From Candidatus Peregrinibacteria bacterium (lineage in GTDB: Bacteria > Patescibacteriota > Gracilibacteria > UBA1369 > UBA12463): a stretch of 11,361 nucleotides of DNA. A program made the position numbers and the translations under genes. The notes beneath the pieces are model-generated. The model saw only the letters and a program-made list of their open reading frames with translations, was not told where the DNA came from and did not search any database. The stretch covers positions 1 to 11,361 of the forward strand of contig JACRIA010000017.1 of assembly GCA_016215735.1 (NCBI GenBank), in the 5' to 3' direction. Shown here piece by piece: positions 1 to 6,579 of the stretch (the first letter of the stretch is position 1; every line of letters starts with the position of its first letter).

Positions 1-83
1 GATGTATAAGACTTTTGCCGGAAGACGCAAGATTCATGTATGAATTCACGGAAGAAGGAACGTCTGTTTCTATACGGCCATAG
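1..83 (+). CDS. C-terminal end of an unidentified protein (partial)
   Basis: The frame beginning at base 3 is open from the left edge to a TAG at 81-83 and reads about 26 residues, ending EFTEEGTSVSIRP. The mixed charged and hydrophobic composition looks like a genuine protein tail rather than a random frame. The family cannot be recognised from so little. The start lies outside the window. Its stop is 7 nt before the -10 element of the helicase gene, so the two genes are tightly packed on the same strand. The main alternative is a chance open frame, because the stretch is short. Confidence 0.4.
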   Translation, partial: CIRLLPEDARFMYEFTEEGTSVSIRP

Positions 84-90
84 TTTGCTC

Positions 91-96
91 TATAAT
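91..96 (+). promoter_or_regulatory. -10 element for the helicase gene
   Basis: A perfect TATAAT lies 10 nt before the ATG at 107. A start site about 7 nt downstream of the hexamer would give a 5' leader of only about 4 nt. There is no Shine-Dalgarno sequence and no consensus -35; the hexamer at the right distance is TTCTAT (68-73). The gene is therefore probably near-leaderless. Confidence 0.55.
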
Positions 97-106
97 AGAG
101 CCTGCT

Positions 107-2428
107 ATGAACAGCGTTCTTGATAAATTGAATGATTGCCAGGCTGAGGCCGCGACTTATGTTAATGGGCCTTTGTGCGTTTTGGCGGGAGCTGGAAGCG
201 GTAAAACCCGCGTGCTTGCTCACAGAATCGCGTATATGATAAGCGAGAAAAAAATTCCAGCTGGAAATATTTTGGCGGTTACTTTTACGAACAAGGCGGC
301 AGGCGAAATGCGCGAAAGGATTTTGCGTTTGCTTGGGAGAAAAACCTATTCGCATCATGGAACCGCGGATATGCCGACAATCGGGACTTTTCATTCGGTT
401 TGTTTGAGCATTTTGCGGCAGAACGCGCACTGTATAAATGCCCCGCCTTGGCGGGGCGGCGTGTTTGAAAATAATTTTGTTGTTTATGATGAAACTGATC
501 AGGCGATTCTTATGAAAAAAATTATGCGCGAGGAAAAAATCGACGAACATAAAACAACACCTCAAAGCGTGCTCGCGTGGATATCGCAGGCAAAAAATCA
601 ATTGATCGGGCCTGATGAATATAGAAATTACGTTGATTCGACTTTTGGGGAAAAGGTTGCGGAAATTTATCCGTTGTATCAACGGGCGCTGCACCAAAAT
701 CAGGCAATGGATTTTGATGATTTGATTATGAAAACTGTTGAATTATTTCAAAAAAATCCTGACATTCTCAATTATTATCAGGAAAAATTCAAATACATTT
801 CAGCAGACGAATATCAGGATACAAACAAAGCGCAGGCGGTTTTACTAAATCTGCTTGCTAAAAAATATAAAAATATCGCGGTAATCGGAGACGACGATCA
901 AAGCATTTACAGCTGGCGCGGCGCCACGGTACAGAATATTTTGGATTTTGAAAAAGAATATCCGGATGTGAAAGTTGTAAAACTTGAACAGAATTATCGT
1001 TCTAGTAAGCTGATTTTGGACGCGGCGCACGGGATTATTTCAAAAAATATCCATCGAAAAGATAAAAAATTATGGACGCAGAGGCTTGGCGGCGAAAAAA
1101 TTAAATTGTGGCGGGCGCTGAACGGCATGCACGAAGCGGATTTAATCGCTTCTGAAATCACACGGCGTTTGCATGGGGACGGTTCTCACGGAGAACCGTC
1201 CCCATTTTACAGCGATTTTGTCGTGCTGTACCGCACGCATGCGCAATCGCGCATTATTGAAGAAGTTTTTTTGAAATATGGAATTCCGTATAAAATTGTC
1301 GGGGGAATAAAATTTTATCGTCGGAAAGAAATTAAAGATATTATTGCTTATCTGCGGGTGATTGCGAATCCAGCTGATACTGTGAGCCTGATGAGGATTA
1401 TCAATGTACCGCCGAGAAATATCGGAGCGAGAACGATTGAAATAATTCAAGAATTTGCAGCGCGGAATAATATCACGATGTTTGGCGCAATTGGGGACGG
1501 AGGCAGGGGCGGCGGTGAAATTCAGGCCGCGAAAAAAGAGGCGCTGGCTAAATTCGCGAAGCTGATTGAAAAATTGCAGAAGATAAATAGCGAGGTACCA
1601 GCATCTGGTGTGATTAAATATTTGCTTGAAAATTCGGGCTATCGCAAATTTATTGATGATAATACTGCGGAAGGCGAGGCAATGGTTGAAAATGTGCTCG
1701 AATTAATTTCTGTCGCGAAAAAATACGACAAACTTGAACCAGGTATGAGTCTGCGCGTTTTTCTCGAAGAAATTTCATTAATCGCAGAGGCTGACGGGGA
1801 CAGCCGCACCATGGGCGGACAGTCGGAATCTCCGAATTCCGTAACGCTGATGACTGTGCACAGTGCGAAAGGCCTCGAATTTCCATATGTTTTTATCGCT
1901 GGACTTGAGGAAGGCGTTTTCCCGCACTCTAGAAGTTTGATTGAACGGCCGGAGCTTGAAGAAGAAAGGCGGCTGATGTATGTCGCATGCACGCGCGCGA
2001 AGGAAAGTTTGTATCTGCTGTTCACTCAAGAAAGATTATTGTATGGAGAATACCGCGCGAACTTGCCTTCGCAATTTTTGGAAGATATTGACGCGGCTCT
2101 TGTTGAAAGAAATTACACTCCTGATGAAGATATTTTTTCGAGCAGCGGAGAATTCGAGGGCGCACTTCGCAAAATGTTTGGACCGCCGAGTTTTATGCGC
2201 GATAAAAAGCATTTTAAGCCTGTACCGATGGAAGAAATTGAATCTTTTTTCCGCGACGGCGACAAGATCTCACACGCTATTTTTGGAAAAGGCGTTGTTG
2301 TAAATGTAATAGGCGGGATCGCGACAATTGCTTTTAAAGACAAGAAAATCGGCATCAAAAAACTTGCGATTTCAGTTGCGCCGATAAAGAAAATCAGGGA
2401 TGGTTCTCGCAGAGAACCGTCCCCTTAA
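107..2428 (+). CDS. uvrD/pcrA: UvrD/PcrA-type superfamily 1 DNA helicase
   Basis: An ATP-dependent 3'-5' DNA helicase of the UvrD/PcrA group (773 residues; the family is usually about 720-750), acting in the cytoplasm in excision repair and in removing proteins from DNA. The SF1A motifs appear in order: Q motif near residue 11, Walker A GAGSGKT (28-34), motif Ia around AVTFTNKAA, motif II DEYQD (234-238), motif III GDDDQSIYSWRG (from 261), motif IV QNYRSS, motif V HSAKGLEF (from 585) and motif VI YVACTRA. A Tudor-like C-terminal segment (GDKISHAIFGKG) matches PcrA. The extra length is partly explained by low-conservation inserts encoded by palindromic DNA: APPWRG (residues 112-117), GDGSHGEPSP (357-366), a Gly-rich loop near residue 463, and the C-terminal tail RDGSRREPSP. 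The ATG at 107 is chosen because a TATAAT is 10 nt upstream and the Q motif follows at the usual distance. Confidence 0.95.
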   Translation: MNSVLDKLNDCQAEAATYVNGPLCVLAGAGSGKTRVLAHRIAYMISEKKIPAGNILAVTFTNKAAGEMRERILRLLGRKTYSHHGTADMPTIGTFHSVCLSILRQNAHCINAPPWRGGVFENNFVVYDETDQAILMKKIMREEKIDEHKTTPQSVLAWISQAKNQLIGPDEYRNYVDSTFGEKVAEIYPLYQRALHQNQAMDFDDLIMKTVELFQKNPDILNYYQEKFKYISADEYQDTNKAQAVLLNLLAKKYKNIAVIGDDDQSIYSWRGATVQNILDFEKEYPDVKVVKLEQNYRSSKLILDAAHGIISKNIHRKDKKLWTQRLGGEKIKLWRALNGMHEADLIASEITRRLHGDGSHGEPSPFYSDFVVLYRTHAQSRIIEEVFLKYGIPYKIVGGIKFYRRKEIKDIIAYLRVIANPADTVSLMRIINVPPRNIGARTIEIIQEFAARNNITMFGAIGDGGRGGGEIQAAKKEALAKFAKLIEKLQKINSEVPASGVIKYLLENSGYRKFIDDNTAEGEAMVENVLELISVAKKYDKLEPGMSLRVFLEEISLIAEADGDSRTMGGQSESPNSVTLMTVHSAKGLEFPYVFIAGLEEGVFPHSRSLIERPELEEERRLMYVACTRAKESLYLLFTQERLLYGEYRANLPSQFLEDIDAALVERNYTPDEDIFSSSGEFEGALRKMFGPPSFMRDKKHFKPVPMEEIESFFRDGDKISHAIFGKGVVVNVIGGIATIAFKDKKIGIKKLAISVAPIKKIRDGSRREPSP
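440..457. repeat. 18-bp palindromic insert inside the helicase gene
   Basis: An 8-bp perfect stem, GCCCCGCC / GGCGGGGC, with a TT loop occupies exactly six codons (APPWRG, residues 112-117). In relatives the chain normally runs directly from the GTFHS..ILR segment into the hydrophobic strand and the YDE.DQ segment, so this looks like an in-frame insertion at a surface loop. It resembles the short GC-rich hairpins in the gaps of this window. Confidence 0.5.
1173..1205. repeat. REP-like palindrome inserted in frame in the helicase gene
   Basis: A perfect inverted repeat with 15-bp arms (ATGGGGACGGTTCTC and its complement) and a 3-nt ACG loop. The total is 33 bp, a multiple of three. It encodes the hydrophilic stretch around GDGSHGEPSP (357-366) just before the SDFVVLYRTHAQSR segment. 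The GGGGACGGTTCTC core recurs at the end of the same gene and in degraded form before uppP. Repeats of this type are known as REP-like elements mobilised by Y1/IS200-like transposases in other bacteria; none is encoded here. Confidence 0.75.
2397..2423. repeat. Second REP-like palindrome, forming the helicase C-terminus
   Basis: GGGATGGTTCTC, a GCA loop, then GAGAACCGTCCC: 12-bp arms with one G-T pair, closely matching the palindrome at 1173-1205. It encodes the last codons of the helicase (RDGSRREPSP), with the TAA only 2 nt beyond the following C. The hairpin may also act as a weak transcript end, but it has no clear T-run. Confidence 0.7.
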
Positions 2429-2459
2429 TTAATAAGACAATCTCCATAATACAGTAAAC

Positions 2460-2488
2460 TTGACAAAAGATTTCTCCTCTTGTATAAT
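2460..2488 (+). promoter_or_regulatory. Perfect consensus promoter for the orphan 202-residue gene
   Basis: TTGACA (2460-2465), a 17-nt spacer, then TATAAT (2483-2488): an exact sigma-70-type match. The ATG at 2495 lies exactly at the expected start site (6 nt between the hexamer and ATG), so the mRNA is predicted to be leaderless. This also argues against the in-frame TTG at 2480, which lies within the promoter. Confidence 0.85.
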
Positions 2489-2494
2489 TACAAT

Positions 2495-3103
2495 ATGATA
2501 GATAAACTAAAAACTGGAGAAGTCACAAAAGAAGAAGCGAAAGAAGAAATAAAATGCTGTGTAGAAAGGGTATTCCCTTTAATGCAAGAGACAGAAAAAT
2601 ATTTCGATTTTAGAGGTGTTGAAATTCCGGGAAGGGATGCTCTATCTAAATCAATGAAATCTACTACATTTTATGATAAGAACGATGAGAAATGGGGATT
2701 GCTAATCCATAATATCTCAGCAAAGCCGAGCGATCTGCGTAAAGGATGTGGGGACATGGGCGTGTCAGGTGCTCAAATTCAACATCAACAGTATATTATG
2801 TTAGGTCAGCCACCGTCATCAATCAATGATGTAAAATATTCTTTAAATGAAAAAATACCAGCATATTTTAGTATAAGTCGAGAGGTGTCCTCAGATGGAA
2901 AAATAAAGTATAATTTAACGAGTATTACGGATGGTAAATTAGATACCCAATTTACGGAGACAGATGACCCAGAAAAAGATGTCTATCATACACTAGATAA
3001 TCTGCAAGAGAGGTTGTTAAAATTTGAAAGTCAGCTTAACGATATTATCCAAAGCAAAAAAAAGCTATTAGGAGACTTTGCCCCAGAAAAAGGCGGGGGT
3101 TGA
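2495..3103 (+). CDS. Orphan hypothetical protein, 202 residues
   Basis: I do not recognise a family. The protein starts MIDKLKTGEVTKEEAKEEI, a charged, helix-prone N-terminus. A mixed central region follows with a Gly/Cys patch (RKGCGDMGVSGAQIQHQQY), then a beta-like stretch (YFSISREV..KIKYNLTSI). A helical, possibly coiled-coil tail (YHTLDNLQERLLKFESQLNDIIQ) comes before a basic KKK and a Gly-rich end. No signal peptide or membrane segment is seen, so it is probably cytoplasmic. The ATG at 2495 is chosen because it sits at the predicted +1 of a perfect promoter. Codon choice (AGA/AGG, ATA) looks more AT-leaning than in the adjacent helicase, which may hint at separate origin. It is flanked by a repeat-bearing gene end and a hairpin-rich gap. 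Confidence 0.7.
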   Translation: MIDKLKTGEVTKEEAKEEIKCCVERVFPLMQETEKYFDFRGVEIPGRDALSKSMKSTTFYDKNDEKWGLLIHNISAKPSDLRKGCGDMGVSGAQIQHQQYIMLGQPPSSINDVKYSLNEKIPAYFSISREVSSDGKIKYNLTSITDGKLDTQFTETDDPEKDVYHTLDNLQERLLKFESQLNDIIQSKKKLLGDFAPEKGGG

Positions 3104-3157
3104 TATAGGGTTTTAGGATTAAGATAGGGAAAAATTATATTTTAAGAGTTGTTGAAA

Positions 3158-3190
3158 GGAGAATTTGAAGGCGCGCTTAAGCGTATTTAG
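3158..3190 (+). pseudogene. Possible relic of a second helicase C-terminal segment
   Basis: Read in frame, the bases give GEFEGALKRI and a TAG. The helicase at 2147-2179 encodes GEFEGALRKMF. Several of the differences are at third codon positions (TTC/TTT, GAG/GAA, GCA/GCG), as expected of a diverged coding copy. Just upstream, GTTGTTGAAAG resembles the helicase bases encoding LVER, but in another frame. The match is only 10 codons, so chance is possible. Confidence 0.3.
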
Positions 3191-3191
3191 G

Positions 3192-3228
3192 AAAAGACCG
3201 CGTTCTTCACATGGAAGCGCGGTCTTTT
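3192..3228. terminator. Bidirectional intrinsic terminator candidate
   Basis: AAAAGACCGCG (3192-3202) pairs perfectly with CGCGGTCTTTT (3218-3228), 11 bp with a 15-nt loop that can pair further (CTTC/GAAG). A-run and T-run ends on both sides allow termination of the orphan gene on the plus strand and of the large secreted-protein transcript on the minus strand. Confidence 0.65.
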
Positions 3229-3332
3229 AAATACGGTATTGATTGGCATTTGTGTTCGCGCGTGGCGATGTCAAAACCATTCATTTCCGCTGCCACGCCG
3301 TAAGGGTGGCAAAAATTTTGCTTTTTAGAGCA

Positions 3333-3347
3333 GACAGCGAAGCTGTC
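3333..3347. repeat. Short perfect hairpin with T-rich tail
   Basis: GACAGC-GAA-GCTGTC, extended by an A-T pair at each end, followed on the plus strand by TTTATTT. It could be a weak plus-strand terminator. It belongs to the short GC-rich hairpins scattered in the gaps of this window. Confidence 0.4.
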
Positions 3348-3413
3348 TTTATTTAACGGCGCCAGTCTGTTTGAGACAGCACCGCTTCGTTTTTGAAAAA
3401 AAGGGCAGTTTTG

Positions 3414-3449
3414 GATCGCGCGCTACGCATGATGCGGAGCAAAGCGATC
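3414..3449. repeat. Compound hairpin over the stop codon of the M23-MopE gene
   Basis: Outer arms GATCGC/GCGATC enclose an inner hairpin with arms GCTACGCAT and ATGCGGAGC (one mismatch, one-base centre). The right arm overlaps two bases of the minus-strand TGA at 3448-3450. No T-run follows directly on the minus strand, so it may stabilise the 3' end rather than terminate. Confidence 0.45.
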
Positions 3450-6400
3450 AATTACATTTTTGAAGATAAGTTATTCCCGATAAATACTGGGCTTCGCAGT
3501 ATCCGCCGCTATAGACTTCGGCTTGAATCTCGTCGAGCGCGATATTGTACTGGCTCGGATTGAAATTAACGATAATTTCTTTCTGGCCGGTGTAGTAGGT
3601 ATCGCAGCCGAATCCGGGCGCGTGCGCAAGAACTTTGTTGAGCGTTTTGTCCATCAAAAACCATTCGATTGGATTGGAAGTGAAAAGTTTCCCTTCAACT
3701 TTTGTGATTTTCGCGGTCGCGCTAAAAGCGCTTGCGCTTGTGATTGTAATGCATATTACGTTGCCGCAGTGTGTTTTTGTGTCGAAGCCATAAACGCCTG
3801 ATGAACAATTGCTCCATTCTCCCCATGTGCAATTAACGCAAGTACGGGTATGGGTGCCGGCTTTGCAATAACCGTTTCCTCCGCATGGTTCAGTTTGAGT
3901 CTGTCCTGAAGCGCATTCTCCGCCTGATGCGTCGCATGGTCCCCATTGACAATTGGAGTCGCAGATTTTTTGTCCTGATCCGCATGCGCCTGAACAAGAT
4001 TGCGTTTGGCCCGGCGTACAAATGCCTTCAGCAGTGCATTTGACTGAATTGCTGCCATTGCATTCATAGTGTCCGCATTTTCCGCATGAATCTCCGGGGT
4101 TGTACGGAAGAGTTGATGTGCCGCCGCAGGCATTTACGAATTGTTCTTTGCATTCAATGGCGTCGGTTCCTTTACATGCATAGGTTCCATTTGTTCCGCA
4201 TTTTTCACCTGGCTGATGTGGGAGAGTTGATGATCCGCCGCAAGCATTTTTTGGCGGTTCACTGCATTTAACATTATCTTTGCCTTCGCAGACGTAAGTG
4301 CCGTTTGAACCGCATGGCGTACCCGGCTGATACGCAAGCGACGTGCACCCTCCGCATACATTTGGCTGGAGCGCATCGCACGCTGACCATTTTCCTGAAT
4401 TGCATTTTTGTTTGCCGATTCCGCAATCGCTTACGCAGGTTTGTGTTAAATTTTCGTCAATCTGGCCATCGCAGTTATTGTCTTTGTTGTCGCAAATTTC
4501 GTTTACGGGTTTTGCGGCATCGCATTCTGTCCATTTACCATTCATGCATTTTGAAGTTCCGCTTCCGCACTGCGTTGAACATGTTTGTGTTAAATTTTCG
4601 TCAATCTGGCCATCGCAGTTATTGTCTTTGTTGTCGCAGATTTCGTTTACGGGAAGCTGTGCTGTACATTTTGTCCACATTCCGCCTTCGCATTCTGCGG
4701 TTCCTGTCCCGCATGCTGTTGAACAGCTGTTAACGAGATTTTCGTCTGTCTGGCCGTCGCAGTCATTATCCATGTTGTCGCAAATTTCCTGGCTCGATGT
4801 TACAGCGCATTCGCTCCATTCGCTCCATTTGCAATTTTGGTCGCATTGTCTTTTTGTTGTTCCAGCGCAGGTGTATTTTGTGCAGGATTTTTCTTCTGAT
4901 TTTCCGGCGTCGCATTGGCCTTTATTTTCGCATCCATATGGCGCTTTCCACATGTAATTTGTGCAAATCAATTTCTGCAAGCCGCAATTCTCACATTTCA
5001 CTGCTGTAATCTCGCCTGGACAATCACACGGTGCGTTTAATTGCGGAATATCCAGTTTTCCGTCAACATCGCAGTTTGTATTCTGCCAGACTATCAATCC
5101 ATTGCCGAGAATTGACATTCCTTTTTCGAAATCCTGCCGAATTATGCCCAGTGCCACGTCTTTGTATTCATCAGAAATCGGCGCGCCGAAATACGAAGGC
5201 CCTTTCCCAATGCTGTGATAAGTAGACCAGATTTTGCCTTTCATCAGATGCGCATCGAATTTGTTGCTGCCGTGATCGTGAAGCATAATTGCGCATTCGC
5301 CGTAGATTCCGTTATCAAAGTCTTGCACAAAATATTCTTCCCATATATGAACAGCTGCTGTCTTTGCCAATGAGAAGAATTTTTTGTGAGGCTCTCCAAC
5401 TTTTTCTCTTGCCCCATTTTTTTCGTAGCATTCTGATATTGCGTAGGATTTTCCCGCAAGCCATCCGCTGTCAAACATTCCTGGGCCGAATTTTTCTTTG
5501 TAATAGGACTTTGCTATTGCGCCTGACGCGGTATTGTGCGTGAAATATCCGCCCTGAAAATCAATTTCTACTCCGCTGCTGATTGGATATGGATCAGTTA
5601 TTGGTTTGCCAAAAACAGAATCCGACATAGCAATATTCATCCATTCTTCTGCGATTGGAGATGGAATTTTGAAAGCCTTGGGAGCATTGTTCGCTAAATC
5701 AAACACAAAAATCATGCTTGAATAGAGAGTTCCAGCCTGATAAATCCTAATCAAAAAATCTTTCGGATTAAACCCATTGGAACTCGCGATCCAGTAAGTG
5801 TTTTTCGCGATTTGGCCAAGTTCTTCCGGCGAATACAGAATAGCGGCTTTGTTGATTGTGTCATCCGCGTATTCTTTCAATGTGTAAGGATTCACGAGGT
5901 AATAGGCTGTTTGATTGTTTGAACTGTACGGACATTTTCCGAGATCGATTATTGGCTTAACTATCCATCCAACGCTGGTTCCGAGAGGATCAACGGATTT
6001 CCCGTTTATCCTCACTTCAAAATGAATGTGTTCGCCTGTGGATTGACCAGTGTTGTTTCCGATAAAAAGCGGCGCGTATCTATCAACCCATTGATCCTGC
6101 TTTACGAGAAATGTTCCGAGTTTCGCGTGGAAATAGTGAGTAGTGACTCCTGAACCGTGATTGATAACAATGTAATTTCCCGCTTTATTGTTGCATTCTT
6201 TGTCGCCGTCATAGCAGCCGTCTTTGACTGTTTCGACTATGCCGGAAGCTGCCGCGAAAACAACATAACTTCCGCCATCATTTGGTATATCTCTGTCCCA
6301 TCCATGATGATTGTCGTACGCTCTGCCCATGTACCATGAACCGTTGAGCGAACCGCAGATGTCTTTGGTTGAACCTGCCGCGGAATCCAGATCGAAAAGC

Positions 6401-6528
6401 GCTGTTGTACCCCAGCCGCTTTTGTAATTGTCATAGAGCATGTCTGTGAAAATGACTTTTGCCTGCGTTTGGCCTATGGCCAAAAATATCGCGGCGAAAA
6501 TCATTCCTGCGAAAATTTTCTTATTCAT
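3448..6528 (-). CDS. Secreted M23 metallopeptidase with LGFP-like and MopE-type Cys-rich repeats
   Basis: A 1026-residue exported protein. Residues 1-23 form a signal peptide (KK, hydrophobic core, cleavage near TQA-K). Residues 60-185 are an M23 (lysostaphin-like) zinc peptidase domain, a family that cuts peptidoglycan peptides. Ligand motifs are intact: HxGxD at H74/D78, NHGSG around 123-127, and HIHFEV with H167/H169. Residues about 300-480 contain LGFP-like repeats (for example FGAPISDEYKD..QDFEKG), a module linked to cell-wall anchoring. Residues 500-900 are Cys-rich: three MopE-type motifs (EICDNMDNDCDGQTDE at 581, and two near-identical copies at 629 and 677, period 48), then three CGG..PG..CG..G.Y.C.G repeats (about 724-831), then CxxGxxQxC segments. 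A non-repetitive tail (910-1026) ends the protein. Asp-rich motifs of this kind are linked to metal binding in MopE/MYXO-type surface proteins; metal binding here is inference. Start: ATG with AAAGGAGG 4 nt upstream. Confidence 0.85.
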   Translation of the reverse strand: MNKKIFAGMIFAAIFLAIGQTQAKVIFTDMLYDNYKSGWGTTALFDLDSAAGSTKDICGSLNGSWYMGRAYDNHHGWDRDIPNDGGSYVVFAAASGIVETVKDGCYDGDKECNNKAGNYIVINHGSGVTTHYFHAKLGTFLVKQDQWVDRYAPLFIGNNTGQSTGEHIHFEVRINGKSVDPLGTSVGWIVKPIIDLGKCPYSSNNQTAYYLVNPYTLKEYADDTINKAAILYSPEELGQIAKNTYWIASSNGFNPKDFLIRIYQAGTLYSSMIFVFDLANNAPKAFKIPSPIAEEWMNIAMSDSVFGKPITDPYPISSGVEIDFQGGYFTHNTASGAIAKSYYKEKFGPGMFDSGWLAGKSYAISECYEKNGAREKVGEPHKKFFSLAKTAAVHIWEEYFVQDFDNGIYGECAIMLHDHGSNKFDAHLMKGKIWSTYHSIGKGPSYFGAPISDEYKDVALGIIRQDFEKGMSILGNGLIVWQNTNCDVDGKLDIPQLNAPCDCPGEITAVKCENCGLQKLICTNYMWKAPYGCENKGQCDAGKSEEKSCTKYTCAGTTKRQCDQNCKWSEWSECAVTSSQEICDNMDNDCDGQTDENLVNSCSTACGTGTAECEGGMWTKCTAQLPVNEICDNKDNNCDGQIDENLTQTCSTQCGSGTSKCMNGKWTECDAAKPVNEICDNKDNNCDGQIDENLTQTCVSDCGIGKQKCNSGKWSACDALQPNVCGGCTSLAYQPGTPCGSNGTYVCEGKDNVKCSEPPKNACGGSSTLPHQPGEKCGTNGTYACKGTDAIECKEQFVNACGGTSTLPYNPGDSCGKCGHYECNGSNSVKCTAEGICTPGQTQSCSGACGSGQKICDSNCQWGPCDASGGECASGQTQTEPCGGNGYCKAGTHTRTCVNCTWGEWSNCSSGVYGFDTKTHCGNVICITITSASAFSATAKITKVEGKLFTSNPIEWFLMDKTLNKVLAHAPGFGCDTYYTGQKEIIVNFNPSQYNIALDEIQAEVYSGGYCEAQYLSGITYLQKCN
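4439..4653 (-). repeat. Near-identical 71-nt direct repeats in the MopE-type region
   Basis: The 71 nt at 4439-4509 and 4583-4653 (144 nt apart) appear identical except for one A/G difference. They encode the second and third NEICDNKDNNCDGQIDENLTQTC units. The first unit, around 4740-4790, is more diverged. This suggests a recent internal duplication or gene conversion. Confidence 0.75.
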
Positions 6529-6532
6529 AATT

Positions 6533-6540
6533 CCTCCTTT
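6533..6540 (-). promoter_or_regulatory. Strong Shine-Dalgarno site of the M23-MopE gene
   Basis: On the minus strand AAAGGAGG is followed by AATT and the ATG. This fixes the start at 6528 and contrasts with the leaderless genes elsewhere in the window. Confidence 0.85.
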
Positions 6541-6579
6541 AGACTGTTCGCCTCGAGGACTCGAAGCGAATACAGGTCT
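6541..6579. repeat. Intercistronic stem-loop
   Basis: TTCGCCTCGAG (6547-6557) pairs with CTCGAAGCGAA (6560-6570) with one mismatch. Flanking AGAC..GTCT bases extend the stem to nearly the whole gap between the lipoprotein stop and the Shine-Dalgarno site of the next gene. It may be a processing or attenuation point setting the ratio of the two secreted proteins. No T-run follows. Confidence 0.5.

Larger units (their letters stand above)
3104..3447. other. Hairpin-rich gap between convergent genes
   Basis: This 344-nt gap lies between the orphan gene and the 3' end of the large secreted protein gene. It holds a short helicase-like coding relic (3158-3190), an 11-bp terminator-like inverted repeat (3192-3228), an inverted repeat GCGTGGC/GCCACGC (3260-3266 and 3292-3298), a 7-bp-stem hairpin around 3333-3347 and a compound hairpin overlapping the downstream stop codon (3414-3449). 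A minus-strand frame is open from 3422 down to a TGA at 3207-3209 (71 codons, only ATG at 3284). It is not called as a gene. Confidence 0.6.

Noticed and set aside
1798..1830. GGGGACAGCCGC with a nearby GGCGGACAGTC as another inserted palindrome in the helicase
   Set aside because: The arms pair poorly and the core differs from GGGGACGGTTCTC; without an alignment it cannot be separated from ordinary loop sequence.
1639..2025. Minus-strand open frame of 128 codons
   Set aside because: It is opposite helicase motifs V and VI, which are clearly the coding strand.
2480..2494. Upstream TTG start for the orphan gene
   Set aside because: It would place codons inside the -10 hexamer of a perfect promoter; the ATG at 2495 fits the predicted transcription start.
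4439..4653. CRISPR-like repeat spacing
   Set aside because: Only two or three copies, the repeats are longer than the intervening DNA typical of CRISPR, and they are in frame coding units.
4343..4957. A 204-codon plus-strand open frame
   Set aside because: It lies entirely opposite the Cys-rich repeats of the M23-MopE gene; its own repetition mirrors those repeats, and it has no start signals.
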